Shown here in pieces: positions 41,928 through 51,752 of a stretch of DNA of 64,000 nucleotides (position 1 is its first letter; each line of letters opens with the position of its first letter). The position numbers and the translations under genes are program-made. Location: NCBI RefSeq assembly GCF_003259335.1, contig NZ_QLLL01000006.1:434001-498000 (forward strand), in the 5' to 3' direction. Source of the stretch: Chitinophaga skermanii. Lineage in GTDB: Bacteria > Bacteroidota > Bacteroidia > Chitinophagales > Chitinophagaceae. Under the pieces are notes generated by a model, which did not search any database, was not told the origin of the DNA, and saw only the letters and a program-made list of their open reading frames with translations.

Positions 41928-43523
41928 TTAATTCTTATCCCACCACAGTGGAGTCCCCCCATTATCGGGCCCACCGAGTGCTTGAATTGCTTTTTGAACC
42001 GCCGAAGCGTTCGTATTGTACTCACTCGAAGGATATACAATCCTGCGGATGAACTTTTCCGTATTAATTGTACCATTGCTGTTGTTTACTACTACCGGGA
42101 ACAATTTAGGATAGGTAGTTCTCCTAAATTCAGCCCATCCCTCGCAACCTTCTGGGAAGGTGGCCAGCCATTTCTGGGTAATGATACGTTCTAATTTTTC
42201 TGCATTTGTTGCTGCCGCATCCCACTTAATCGTTATTGTACTTAGGTGCTTATTGCCCGCCGGTACATTGTTAGCCGCATTATTAGGGTCAACATAAGGT
42301 TTGGCTTTACTAGTTCCATCGGCTAAATAAGTCGCTGCTTCCGTACCCAAACCATGCTGATCAAACGAGGCCTTCACCCCAGCTTCATAGTTCGCCTTCG
42401 GATCACCGGCATTTGCCCAACCATTTAAACCTGCTTCGGCTTTCAAAAACCAAGCTTCGGCGGCGGTCATTAATTGTACTTTAGAGGGTAACGTAGCTAA
42501 TTTTGAAAAACCTACATATGTATCCTTCGTATCAATGGCAATACCATTGCGGATACCTTTGTAATCGCCATTACCGGTTTGTTGGAAGTATTTAGGTAAG
42601 CGAGGATCATGATAGCCTACTAAAAACGATTCCATAGGTGCACTCATCCTAATATCGCCCCAAGTATCACTATATACATTCAACGGGTGCGCAAGCGGGT
42701 CGATGTTTACTAAGAAGTTATCGGTAACCCCACTTGTTAATAACCCAAATGGATGTGCTAATGCCGCCTCTCCTTCTGCTTTTGCCTTATTAGGATCTGC
42801 TTTTGCAATACGGATGGCTAAACGCAAACGTAAGGTGTTGGCAAACTGTACCCATTTCTTATAACTACCACCATATACCATGTCGAATGTAGTTAAGGCT
42901 TTCACGGCTCCGCGGTTTTCAAAGGCCGTTAATGTATCAATACCTTCTTTTAAATCGGCAAAGAATGCATTGTAAGCTTCTTGCTGAGAATCGTAGGTGA
43001 TACTACCATCGGAATTGATGGAACCATATTTAGTGTAAATAATAGGACCATAAATGTCTGTAATCCTATGCATGCCTTCTACCCTCAATATTTGCGCCCA
43101 AGCATAAAAATCGTAGTAGTTCTTATTCTCCTTCACCTTATCCATCACGTATTTACACGATGGCATGATGTTCGAATACGGCGTACTCCAAATGAATGTA
43201 TTCCAACCATCAATAAAACTATAGTTCAAGTTATTCACGTTGCCCGCAAACGGGGTCGGGCTCATCATATAACCAGAATACACATCGGCATTCAAGTTCT
43301 GCTGAATTTGCGCTACCCACACCGGGTTTACACTATAGATATTATTCTGTACTTGGATTAACGGGTCGCCCAAATACCGGAAGTCAGGCGTTACACCACT
43401 ATCGTCGTAGTCGTACGGGTTTTTATTCAGGCTTTCAAAGTTCTTGGTACAGGCAGTCAACAGCAAAGCTGCGCCCAATACAGCACCAATTTTTTTGAAA
43501 GTGTTTATATGCAATATTTTCAT
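41928..43523 (-). CDS. SusD/RagB-like nutrient-binding outer membrane lipoprotein
   Basis: Second SusD-type surface lipoprotein, 531 residues from the ATG at 43523 (MKILHINTFKKIGAVLGAALLLTAC, lipobox LTAC); an upstream in-frame ATG at 43544 adds seven residues. It shares with the first SusD the order of landmarks (WAQILRVEGMHRITDIYGPIIY, KWVQFANTLRLRLAIRIA, EGWAEFRRTTYPKLFPV) and belongs to the same SusD subfamily. It is the last gene of an operon fecR-susC-susD and works with the SusC immediately upstream. Substrate unknown. Confidence 0.9.
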   Translation of the reverse strand: MKILHINTFKKIGAVLGAALLLTACTKNFESLNKNPYDYDDSGVTPDFRYLGDPLIQVQNNIYSVNPVWVAQIQQNLNADVYSGYMMSPTPFAGNVNNLNYSFIDGWNTFIWSTPYSNIMPSCKYVMDKVKENKNYYDFYAWAQILRVEGMHRITDIYGPIIYTKYGSINSDGSITYDSQQEAYNAFFADLKEGIDTLTAFENRGAVKALTTFDMVYGGSYKKWVQFANTLRLRLAIRIAKADPNKAKAEGEAALAHPFGLLTSGVTDNFLVNIDPLAHPLNVYSDTWGDIRMSAPMESFLVGYHDPRLPKYFQQTGNGDYKGIRNGIAIDTKDTYVGFSKLATLPSKVQLMTAAEAWFLKAEAGLNGWANAGDPKANYEAGVKASFDQHGLGTEAATYLADGTSKAKPYVDPNNAANNVPAGNKHLSTITIKWDAAATNAEKLERIITQKWLATFPEGCEGWAEFRRTTYPKLFPVVVNNSNGTINTEKFIRRIVYPSSEYNTNASAVQKAIQALGGPDNGGTPLWWDKN

Positions 43524-43553
43524 TGTCGTTGAGTTAATGGTCATTATTGTGTG

Positions 43554-46500
43554 TTAGAATCCTACTTTCAAGTTTACACCGATGCTTCTTGTAGCTGGTA
43601 AACCAAATACATCAATACCTTGCAATCCATTGCCAGTACCCATCGATACTTCTGGATCGTACGGCGCATCGCACTTGAAGAAGAACAAGTTTCTACCGAT
43701 CACTCCTACTTTGATGTCACGCAAGCCTTTGATACGTATAGGCAATTTGTAAGAAACTGCCAATTCACGTAAGCGAATCGTAGTAGCATCGTACATGTAC
43801 AATTCGCCAATACCGGCGCGACCACCCGTTGTGAAGTAGTAATCTTTTGCTCTTAACACGTTCACTGGGTTGCCAGTAACCACATCTACCGCGTTCACTT
43901 TCACACCTCCTGCATCGCGTGCATCGGCAGATACTTGCGATGTACCATAGGCATCCAATACCGCCTGTGTTACACTCATTACTTTACCACCAAATTTGCC
44001 GTCTACTAAGAAGCTCACGAAGAAGTCTTTAAACTCGAAGCTGTTATTCCAACCCAACGAGAAATCTGGATTGGGGTTACCCACTTTCTTAGGTTCTTGT
44101 GTTAAAGAGTTTGTTTGTGGAATGTAGTTGCCATCCTTGTCTTTTTCTACCAATAGCTGACCCTTATCATTATACTTCAATTCGCGGTTAGAATAAATAT
44201 CACCCCAAGAACCGCCTTCTTTAATGAAAGAACCGAACATGTTTACATCGAATGCGGTTAACGTAAACCTATTGCTAGGCAATGCACCCGGCACGCTCGG
44301 GTCGCTCAATTTCACTACGGTGTTTTTGTTGGAAGCGAAGTTGAACGAGGTATTCCAAGAGAATGATTTTGTTTTCACCGGGGTTACCGTTAACATGGCT
44401 TCAAAACCACGGTTACGGATGTTACCCAAGTTCAAGTAATAGATCGTAGAACCAGAACCCACGGGCGCCGGCACCTCCATGTATTGATTGTGGTTGTTAT
44501 TCACATAATATGTGAAGTCGAACGTTACACGGTCATCAGCCAACCTTGTTTCCAAACCAATTTCGAACGATTGGTTCTTCTCAGGTTTCATGTACGTACC
44601 TGGTAATGGGTTACGTGTATTAAGCGTGGCATTACCTTTACCGTTCTGAATTTGTTGAGAGAATGTGCCCGGGCGAGATGCATACGGCGCAATATCGTTA
44701 CCCACTTGGGCATAAGAGGCGCGTATTTTCGCGAAATTAACAACTTCGGGTAGTTTAACCATATCGCTCACTACAGCCGTTAAACCAAGCGAATAATAGA
44801 AATAACCGCTACTCATGGTAGGTGTATAGGCAAAGGTGCTCGACCAGTCATTTCTACCTGTAACATCTACATACAAATACTCGTTCAAGCCCAATTGTAC
44901 ACTACCAAACAATGCCTGCAATTGTTTCTGCTGAATGCCTTGTTGTGCATCTAAGCCTTTTGCTTGGATGTTAGCGATGGAAAATTTGTTCGCATATTCC
45001 AAGCCCGGGCTAGCATTTTGGTTCACGCCTACAAATGCGCGGTCGTGCATTTTGAAGTCGGTTACCGAGGTACCTAATGTGGCACCCAATTTCAAATGCT
45101 TGTTTAATTGACGGTTCGCTGTTAAAATCAAATCCGCGTATAACTGGGTATTGCCTTCTTTTTCATTGATATAACGACCATTCGGTGGCGCAATTACGAT
45201 TTGTGTACCTGCATTGGCTTTCAATTCATATAAATCGTACGATTTATCGAAGCTACCTCTTGCTTGTACATTCAACCAATCGGCAATTTGGTATTTCATC
45301 GATACCGATGCCATGCCCCTATCGCGGCTCGATTCCATTCTTGTTCTGTACAAGATCCAGTTCGGGTTTTGTTGATCATCTCTACCACCCCAGCCATCGG
45401 CTGTTTGGTTGTAGCCAATGTTCCACCATCTTTGCATTACGAGGTTCCTTTTCGGTACAAACTCTTCAAATTTATTAGCATAATCGTCGTAGTTAAGACC
45501 GCGTGGGAAGTTATACAAACCTGTTAAAGGGTTGTAGTAAATACCACTCGATAACCTATTAGCGCTTTCTTGGCGAACGAAGGTCATGTTCGCATCGATG
45601 GTTAATTTGTCATTGAGTAGTTTTAAACTCTCCCTGAAATTGAACGTATGACGTTTCAATTCACTTGTTGGCAATATGCCTTTATTGTCTAAGTTGGAGT
45701 AAGAAAAGTAAGTCTGGGCTTTATCTGTACCGCCACTAATGGATAAGGCGTTATTCCAAGTTACGCCTGTGTTCCAAAAGTCTTTCACATGGTCGGGCGC
45801 ATTCACCACATCCCCCCAGCTTTCCGGAGAACCGGCTTTACCTGGGCTTGGTTTTTCGGTTTGACCATATTTGAATTGAAGTTTAGGTGTTTTATTCACC
45901 GATTCAAAAGTAACATCCGAAGAAAAGTCTACACGTACTCTTCCTGCTTTACCTTTTTTAGTAGTGATGATGATGACACCGTTTGCTGCTTGGCTTCCAT
46001 ATAAAGCTGCCGCAGAAGCACCTTTTAGGAAGTTCATGCTTTCAATATCATCGGGGTTAAGGTTCGAAATACCATCGCCACCGTCGCGGCCGCCTGTACT
46101 TTGAATGCCCGATGATTGTCCCCATACGTCGGTTGGTTGCGATGGTGTGAAGTTAGCCATTGGCACCCCATCGATAATATACAACGGTTGGTTCTCGCGG
46201 GTAGATTTGTTACCGCGCAATACTACGCGGGCCGAACCACCCACACCAGAAGCACTACGTGTAATGGTAACACCCGCTACCTTACCCGCGATGCTATTAA
46301 TCACGTTCGCATCTTTTACTTTCGATAGTTCGTCGCCGCTAATCTGTTGCGTGGCATAGGTTAACTCTTTGGATTTCTTTTGAATACCGAGCGCCGTCAC
46401 TACGAACTCGTTCAAAGATTTCACGTTTTCTTCAAGGGTTACATCGTATGTTTCACCGGAACCGATGATTACTTCTTGGGAAAGGTATCCTACTGATCTA

Positions 46501-47051
46501 AAAATCAATACGTCACCTACATTAGCATTGAGCACATAATTGCCGTTTCCAATTGTTTGTGTGCCTTTGTTGGTGCCTTTAATCATAACGGTTACACCGG
46601 GAATGGGATTGCCTTGTTTATCCTTTACTGTCCCGTGTATATCTTTGTACAATGACGCCCCGTTTACTAGCGTCACGCTTGCGTTTGGGCCGCTTGGGGA
46701 AGTTTGTTCGGCGCCTACTATAATCTTATTGTTTTTAATTGTAAATTTAAGCCCTGTCTGCTCTGTTACCTGTGCTAAAACTTCTTCCAAGGGAAGTTTC
46801 ACACAAGAGAGGGTCACCTTCTTTTTTACGTTCAGATCAGATTTGTCGTAGTGAAAACTCAAACCTGTTTTAGCCGATAGGTCTGCGAAAACATCCTCCA
46901 TATTTTTGTTCTTAACTTGGATGGTTACGCTGATGGGTTTCGTTTCCTGCGAACTGGCAGTTGCGCTGGCGGTTCCGTTTGCCGCCAGTTGCAGTGCCAA
47001 CACAAGTCCCGACATGATACATACATACAGAAAGCGTAGGTATTTGTTCAT
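43554..47051 (-). CDS. SusC/RagA TonB-linked transporter with N-terminal STN signalling domain
   Basis: A 1165-residue transducer. After the signal peptide comes a secretin/TonB short N-terminal (STN) domain (VTIQVKNKNMEDVFADLSAKTGLSF through TGLKFTIKNNKIIVG, about 43-113). Then follow a carboxypeptidase-regulatory-like domain (IHGTVKDKQGNPIPGVTVMIKG), a plug (LNEFVVTALGIQKK, YIIDGVPMANF) and the barrel, ending in SIGVNLKVGF. The STN domain touches FecR in the periplasm to report substrate. The gene lies six bases after fecR, so together with the ECF sigma it forms a complete trans-envelope signalling system. Confidence 0.94.
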   Translation of the reverse strand: MNKYLRFLYVCIMSGLVLALQLAANGTASATASSQETKPISVTIQVKNKNMEDVFADLSAKTGLSFHYDKSDLNVKKKVTLSCVKLPLEEVLAQVTEQTGLKFTIKNNKIIVGAEQTSPSGPNASVTLVNGASLYKDIHGTVKDKQGNPIPGVTVMIKGTNKGTQTIGNGNYVLNANVGDVLIFRSVGYLSQEVIIGSGETYDVTLEENVKSLNEFVVTALGIQKKSKELTYATQQISGDELSKVKDANVINSIAGKVAGVTITRSASGVGGSARVVLRGNKSTRENQPLYIIDGVPMANFTPSQPTDVWGQSSGIQSTGGRDGGDGISNLNPDDIESMNFLKGASAAALYGSQAANGVIIITTKKGKAGRVRVDFSSDVTFESVNKTPKLQFKYGQTEKPSPGKAGSPESWGDVVNAPDHVKDFWNTGVTWNNALSISGGTDKAQTYFSYSNLDNKGILPTSELKRHTFNFRESLKLLNDKLTIDANMTFVRQESANRLSSGIYYNPLTGLYNFPRGLNYDDYANKFEEFVPKRNLVMQRWWNIGYNQTADGWGGRDDQQNPNWILYRTRMESSRDRGMASVSMKYQIADWLNVQARGSFDKSYDLYELKANAGTQIVIAPPNGRYINEKEGNTQLYADLILTANRQLNKHLKLGATLGTSVTDFKMHDRAFVGVNQNASPGLEYANKFSIANIQAKGLDAQQGIQQKQLQALFGSVQLGLNEYLYVDVTGRNDWSSTFAYTPTMSSGYFYYSLGLTAVVSDMVKLPEVVNFAKIRASYAQVGNDIAPYASRPGTFSQQIQNGKGNATLNTRNPLPGTYMKPEKNQSFEIGLETRLADDRVTFDFTYYVNNNHNQYMEVPAPVGSGSTIYYLNLGNIRNRGFEAMLTVTPVKTKSFSWNTSFNFASNKNTVVKLSDPSVPGALPSNRFTLTAFDVNMFGSFIKEGGSWGDIYSNRELKYNDKGQLLVEKDKDGNYIPQTNSLTQEPKKVGNPNPDFSLGWNNSFEFKDFFVSFLVDGKFGGKVMSVTQAVLDAYGTSQVSADARDAGGVKVNAVDVVTGNPVNVLRAKDYYFTTGGRAGIGELYMYDATTIRLRELAVSYKLPIRIKGLRDIKVGVIGRNLFFFKCDAPYDPEVSMGTGNGLQGIDVFGLPATRSIGVNLKVGF

Positions 47052-47057
47052 ACGTGC

Positions 47058-48089
47058 TTAGTTTTTGCTTTTAAGAATTATTGTGTCATTTGTGATCGTG
47101 TAGTCTATGTTTTTAGTTAAGCAAATGGTTTCAATTACATCTTGTAAATTCTCGTCTTTAAAGTAACCGGTGTAGTTCCAGTCCTTCTTATCACTTTGGT
47201 TGATAATTGTTACATCATACCTATTTTCTATTTCCGTTATTACTTCTTGATAGCCCGCATCTTTAAACACCAAGTAGCCTTGTTTCCAACCTACGATGTC
47301 ATTCGCTTGCTCGAAGCTCGTTTTCACAATACTGAAAGATTTCCTGTCGTAACTCAACAGTTCGCTGGGTAATAGGATGAAGGCCGGCTGGGTAGATTGT
47401 GTTTGTTCTGTTACATGGTCGATCTGCACTTTACCTGTTAATAAGGCAACTGTAATCTTATTCTCGTGTGCATATGCACGAATGTTAAACGAAGTGCCTA
47501 ATGCCGTAGTAGCTAATTCAGCTGTATGCACGGTGAATGGGCGTTTCGCATCGGTGGCGACTTTAAAATAAGCCTCACCTTCATCCAAGTAAATATTCCT
47601 AGCATGAGGGCCAAAATCAACCGGGTAGCGCAACTTGCTGGATGCGTTCAATTGCACAGTAGAACCGTCGGCCAATAATAATTTTTCATTAGACCCTTTC
47701 GCCGTGGTAATTTCCACGTAACCATTGCGAATGATCTTATTGGTTTTCAGCTTACTGTTAACTGCAATTGTAGACGAACTTGGATGTAAGGTCGGCTTGG
47801 GTGTATATAATGCGTAAATGACTACTACAATACATATTAAAATACTGGCAGCGAGGCCCACCCATTTCGGCTGTAATAATCGCCTGTACAATGATTTGGG
47901 TGACTCCATCTTTTGGTGTATGCGCAATTGCACTGCGTTCAGTTGTGCTTGTAACAATTCATCGTCGAAGTACGACGTTTGATGTTGATTGATACTGGCA
48001 AACCATTTTTCAATCACCTCTTGCTCGGCCGGTGTGCACTTTCCCTGCGTGTAGCGCTCTAATACTTGTTTAATTTGATCAATATCCAC
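47058..48089 (-). CDS. FecR family anti-sigma/sigma-regulator protein
   Basis: A 343-residue single-pass inner membrane protein. The N-terminal cytoplasmic domain (about 1-65: VLERYTQGKCTPAEQEVIEKWF) binds the sigma factor. One membrane helix follows (WVGLAASILICIVVVIYALY, about 93-112), then the FecR periplasmic domain (GSNEKLLLADGSTVQLNASSKLRYP) and a C-terminal DUF4974/STN-interacting part (YQEVITEIENRYDVTI and IETICLTKNIDYTI). It starts with GTG. It controls the sigma factor encoded upstream in response to the STN-type SusC. Confidence 0.93.
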   Translation of the reverse strand: MDIDQIKQVLERYTQGKCTPAEQEVIEKWFASINQHQTSYFDDELLQAQLNAVQLRIHQKMESPKSLYRRLLQPKWVGLAASILICIVVVIYALYTPKPTLHPSSSTIAVNSKLKTNKIIRNGYVEITTAKGSNEKLLLADGSTVQLNASSKLRYPVDFGPHARNIYLDEGEAYFKVATDAKRPFTVHTAELATTALGTSFNIRAYAHENKITVALLTGKVQIDHVTEQTQSTQPAFILLPSELLSYDRKSFSIVKTSFEQANDIVGWKQGYLVFKDAGYQEVITEIENRYDVTIINQSDKKDWNYTGYFKDENLQDVIETICLTKNIDYTITNDTIILKSKN

Positions 48090-48261
48090 GGTAGGTGTTT
48101 TTGTTGATTTAGTAGGTAGTCGGTGTAGGAGGAAATAAGTACTATCGATTTTTAACTTTTTTTTATTTTTTATAGAAAGATGAGTTGTATAGGGTTTAAA
48201 TAGGAAAGATGGGCATAAATAGTACTAATAGCATGATATACATCAATAATTGACACTACAA

Positions 48262-48302
48262 CAAAAACAAAACCCGTTTAACAATTACTTGCTAAACGGG
48301 TT
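48262..48302 (-). terminator. Terminator between ECF sigma gene and fecR
   Basis: AACCCGTTTA (48271-48280) pairs perfectly with TAAACGGGTT (48293-48302), followed on the minus strand by TTGTTTTTGTTG. It separates the sigma gene from the fecR-susCD unit. Confidence 0.8.
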
Positions 48303-48324
48303 CGGGCATACTAGTATGAAAAGC

Positions 48325-48915
48325 CTACAATCCTTGCCTGTACAGTATTACAAAGAATATAACAGTCAGCATATCCGACTGCGAATAATGTGTACGTAAT
48401 ATCTTCAATGCCTTCGTAATTTGGTTCTTCACTGTTTGAGGCGACAAATCCAACTTCGTAGCAATTTGATCGATAGATAGATTTTCGAAGCGGCTGAGCA
48501 TGAAAATTTCTTTCATACGGCCGGGTAATTGGTTAATGGCTTCCAACACTTCTTGTGCTTTCGCCTTCATATCGTATTGATCCATAATGATATTGGGATG
48601 AGCATCGAAGTGCTCAATCAATTGTTGGAGATACTTTCTATACGTAGCATCTTTGCGGTATTGGTCGATAATTTTATGTCGAACGCTTTGGTACAAATAC
48701 GCTTTTAGGGCTTCTACATGGCGAACCTTACGTTTTTCCCACACACTTGTAAATACGTCTTGCAATACATCCTGGGCTTGGTCGGTTGTGTCTAACTTAC
48801 TGAGAATGTACAAGTAAATAGGGCGGCTATAACGTGCGTAGATAGCATTAAAAGCTTCAACATTATCGTCTTTCAACAATAACAACAATTGCTCGTCGGA
48901 ATAGCTGTTATACAT
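48325..48915 (-). CDS. ECF RNA polymerase sigma-70 factor (FecI-like)
   Basis: A 196-residue ECF sigma factor of the Bacteroidota SusC/FecR-linked group. Region 2 is YARYSRPIYLYILSKLDTTDQAQDVLQDVFTSVWE (about 25-59) and region 4 is MKEIFMLSRFENLSIDQIATKLDLSPQTVKNQITKAL (about 135-171). A hydrophobic C-terminal extension (MLTVIFFVILYRQGL) follows, which is seen in some members of this group. It is expected to be held by the FecR downstream and to activate the fecR-susCD operon on substrate sensing. Confidence 0.93.
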   Translation of the reverse strand: MYNSYSDEQLLLLLKDDNVEAFNAIYARYSRPIYLYILSKLDTTDQAQDVLQDVFTSVWEKRKVRHVEALKAYLYQSVRHKIIDQYRKDATYRKYLQQLIEHFDAHPNIIMDQYDMKAKAQEVLEAINQLPGRMKEIFMLSRFENLSIDQIATKLDLSPQTVKNQITKALKILRTHYSQSDMLTVIFFVILYRQGL

Positions 48916-49226
48916 TTAAAATTGGTTGATAAAATGGACAAACTTCTTGTCTGCAACGTATTGTAACAAGCTACAAGGCATAAAGAGCGTTACCTACTTG
49001 CGTGATTCTATATTTAAATTTTGATCTTTTGTTCGATTGTAACCTGGCTAACTTGGGTATGAAAATAATAATTTGTTTTACAAAAAACTGCTATTTTTTT
49101 TGAAAGGGCGGTGTGTAAGAATTACGCATACACCCTAAAAGTATATATACGAACACCTTGCTAAATCTTGTTGGTATTGGGTTACAGGGAAATCTAATTT
49201 TGAGAAAAATATTTTTAAAAAAGAAA
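48916..49226. other. Intergenic region upstream of the ECF sigma gene
   Basis: About 310 AT-rich bases without a gene. A weak promoter-like arrangement for the sigma gene is CTTG (48970-48967), 20 bases, GAAGTTTG (48946-48939) on the minus strand, with three mismatches in total. Nothing else was recognised. Confidence 0.4.
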
Positions 49227-49269
49227 GCCTACTTACTGCAAATCACTAAGATACATGCAATAAGTAGGC
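49227..49269 (-). terminator. Terminator of the AraC regulator gene
   Basis: GCCTACTTA (49227-49235) pairs perfectly with TAAGTAGGC (49261-49269), with an inner TGCA/TGCA pair (49237-49240, 49256-49259). The minus strand then reads TTTCTTTTTT. Confidence 0.8.
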
Positions 49270-49302
49270 AATAACGTTAAATAAGTTTTCCAGTACAGTA
49301 GG

Positions 49303-50178
49303 TTAGTCGTTTTTTAAACGCAGCTCGTTTTTGTATTCCTTGGGTGTTTTACCCACAATCTCTTTGAAGAAACGGTTGAAATTGGAAAGGTTTTTAAAGC
49401 CGCAGGAATATGCAATTTCAGCGATCGACCAATCTTCTTCAGTCAATCGTTTACATGCATGTCCAATGCGCACCTCGTTCAAAAACTGAACGAAGGATTT
49501 TTTTGTCCTGTTCTTGAAAAAGCGGCAGAACGATTGCGGCGACAGGTTGGTAATGTTCGCCACATCCTGTAAAGAAATTTCCTTCGAGAAGTTATTCATT
49601 ACATACTTGAATACCTCGTCGATTTTGTGGTTATCCTTTACATTGTAAGCATGCGAATACCCAGTGCTAGCTAAATAGTAGCAGTCCTTTGTTTCCGACA
49701 ATGTTTTCAAGATCTGTAAAAGGGCGATAATTCTCTCTAAGCCTTCTTTCTTAGGCAAAGCTAAAATCTCGTCTTTTAACTGTTCTTGCGTGGCTCCAAT
49801 GATTTTCATGCCACGTTGTGCACGGTGAAATAACTCCGTAAGTGCTTTGGTTTCGCTTAAACCGTAAAACTTTTCACCGAAAATGTCCTTCGGGAAATAA
49901 ATTACCACCGAGCGTCCCTTGAGTGATTCATCGCCCTTGTAATAGGCTTCATCATTATACCACACATGCGGTATGTTTGGCCCAAGAAACACCATGTCGC
50001 CAACGTCGAAACTCTCGATACTATCCCCTACAATCCGCTTCCCTGTACTTTCGGTAACATATACCAACTCGCACTCGGGATGAAAATGAAAAGGTGTATT
50101 GAAGTGCGGATCGCAGCGTTCAACAATGGTAATTTGGTTGTCGGCAAAGGCCCCCACTTTAATTAGAATGGGTTTCAT
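49303..50178 (-). CDS. AraC family transcriptional regulator with cupin sensor domain
   Basis: A 291-residue regulator. The N-terminal half is a cupin sugar-sensing domain (PHFNTPFHFHPECELVYV, DSIESFDVGDMVFLGPNIPHVWY). The C-terminal half carries the two helix-turn-helix units of AraC/XylS proteins (EISLQDVANITNLSPQSFCRFFKN and WSIAEIAYSCGFKNLSNFNRFFKEIVGKTPKEYK). It is divergent from the LacI-type regulator over a 539-base gap. Target genes are unknown; the nearby susCD pairs and esterase are candidates. Confidence 0.92.
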   Translation of the reverse strand: MKPILIKVGAFADNQITIVERCDPHFNTPFHFHPECELVYVTESTGKRIVGDSIESFDVGDMVFLGPNIPHVWYNDEAYYKGDESLKGRSVVIYFPKDIFGEKFYGLSETKALTELFHRAQRGMKIIGATQEQLKDEILALPKKEGLERIIALLQILKTLSETKDCYYLASTGYSHAYNVKDNHKIDEVFKYVMNNFSKEISLQDVANITNLSPQSFCRFFKNRTKKSFVQFLNEVRIGHACKRLTEEDWSIAEIAYSCGFKNLSNFNRFFKEIVGKTPKEYKNELRLKND

Positions 50179-50717
50179 GTTGCTTCCTCGTTGTTTTTTT
50201 GTTCCTATGAAAATTGGCAGTTGTAACGACTACAGCATTGCCTGCAAAATATTGACGTTGCCAAATTATTAAATTTAAGTTAAAAAAGTACTAGTCGTGC
50301 ACAATTAAAGTGCTATTTTCTAAAATCTCCTAAATACTTCAATTACAAGCACTTTGCATATTCTCACTGGAAATCCGGCCGCAGATATTATATGAGTGGT
50401 ATATTTCTGCCCTTTTTTCGACTGCCACGTGGAATAAAATTCGTGATGCGATTCGTTACAGGTTCATATAACTATAAAAAATTACACACAAGTGTTAAGG
50501 TATAGGTTGCTCCCAGGTTAATTTACAACGAAATGGGTCCTATTCTTCGCTGTTCTTTATACTATCAAACAGCAGGCAGCAAGATCAACAAAACTTTTCG
50601 ATTATGCTGGTACGATTTTACCTTCTTTATACAATTATTTTCAAATATCGCCTCATACAACGTTTCTAAGAAAGAATTTTGTATCTTTCAGAGCGCTAAA
50701 TCGATTAAGCAGACTAT
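50179..50717. other. Intergenic region between divergent AraC and LacI genes
   Basis: 539 bases without a convincing gene. A short open frame at 50533-50721 overlaps the lacI-type start and looks spurious. For the LacI gene a weak -7 box TATCTTTC (50682-50689) is present. No palindrome comparable to the one at 41528 was seen, though ACAACGTTTCT at about 50658 is a poor half-match. Confidence 0.4.
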
Positions 50718-51752
50718 ATGAAAGGAATATCAATCAAAGATATCGCTAAACAAGCGGGCGTTTCCCCTACCACGGTTTCTTTTGTCCTCAATGGCAAAGC
50801 CAAAGAAAAACGCATCAGCGAACAAGTGAGCAAAAAGATTTTAAAACTCGCCAGTAAACTCAAATACAAGCCGAACCAACTTGCACGCGGCTTACGTACC
50901 GGTAAAACGAAAACAATCGGCTTAATTGTAGAAGACATCGCCAACCATTTCTTTGCTAATGTAGCGAAAATTGTAGAAGAAGAAGCCGATAAATACGGCT
51001 ACAAAGTACTATATGGCAGTACCGAAGATAATATCACGAAAGCACGTGGCTTACTAGATGTACTCGAATACAGGCAAGTAGATGGCTATATTATCACGCC
51101 TACCCCCGGTATGGACAAAGAAATAGAAGCCCTCAAGCACGCTCGCAAACCAATGGTACTACTCGATCGTTACTTACCACAAATTCCTACGAATTATGTA
51201 ATGGTCAATAACTTCCAAGGTGCTTACGATGCTGCCGATTACCTCGTGAAATGCGGGTATAAAAACATTGCCCTCGTTACCATTCCCAGTGAACAAATTC
51301 AAATGAAGGAAAGGCTCGACGGCTTTACCGCCGCCATGAAAGCCCACCAAGCTCCATTCCCAAGGAAAATGACAAAGAAGATTCCCTTCGCTGCTACAAA
51401 GGATGAAGCACTGAGCGAAATCAAGTCTTTTATTCTTGGCAATCCAGATTTAGAGGCTATTTTCTTTAGTACGAACTATTTGGGTATCTACGGAATGGAA
51501 GCCTTTAAAGAACTCGGCTTAACAATCGGGAAGGATATTGCGTTCATCAGTTTCGATGACCACGACTTGTTCCGTTTATACAGCCCCGGCATAACATGCG
51601 TTGCGCAACCAATTCATGATATCGCAAGGCATGTTATACAAGTGCTAATGAATGAGCTAGATAACAATCACAACGAAATCAACCAAGTGATATTACCTGC
51701 TACACTCGTTAAACGTGAGTCTTGCTCACGGGTGAAAAGTCAAAAAGCTTAA
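50718..51752 (+). CDS. LacI family transcriptional regulator
   Basis: A 344-residue repressor. The N-terminal LacI helix-turn-helix is ISIKDIAKQAGVSPTTVSFVLNGKAKEKRIS (residues 3-33), with the hinge helix at PNQLARGLRTGKT. The periplasmic-binding-protein-like sensor domain follows (TIGLIVEDIANHFFANVAKIVEEEADKYGYKV, GYIITPTPGMDKEIEAL, AFISFDDHDLFRLYSPGITCVAQP). Such proteins bind CG-centred palindromes; the perfect one at 41528-41543 is a candidate target. The stop codon abuts that of the convergent esterase gene. Confidence 0.93.
   Translation: MKGISIKDIAKQAGVSPTTVSFVLNGKAKEKRISEQVSKKILKLASKLKYKPNQLARGLRTGKTKTIGLIVEDIANHFFANVAKIVEEEADKYGYKVLYGSTEDNITKARGLLDVLEYRQVDGYIITPTPGMDKEIEALKHARKPMVLLDRYLPQIPTNYVMVNNFQGAYDAADYLVKCGYKNIALVTIPSEQIQMKERLDGFTAAMKAHQAPFPRKMTKKIPFAATKDEALSEIKSFILGNPDLEAIFFSTNYLGIYGMEAFKELGLTIGKDIAFISFDDHDLFRLYSPGITCVAQPIHDIARHVIQVLMNELDNNHNEINQVILPATLVKRESCSRVKSQKA

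Noticed and set aside
50533-50721. 62-codon plus-strand frame overlapping the LacI gene start.
   Set aside because: It overlaps the lacI start codon out of frame, has no homology-like features and runs through AT-rich sequence with no promoter.
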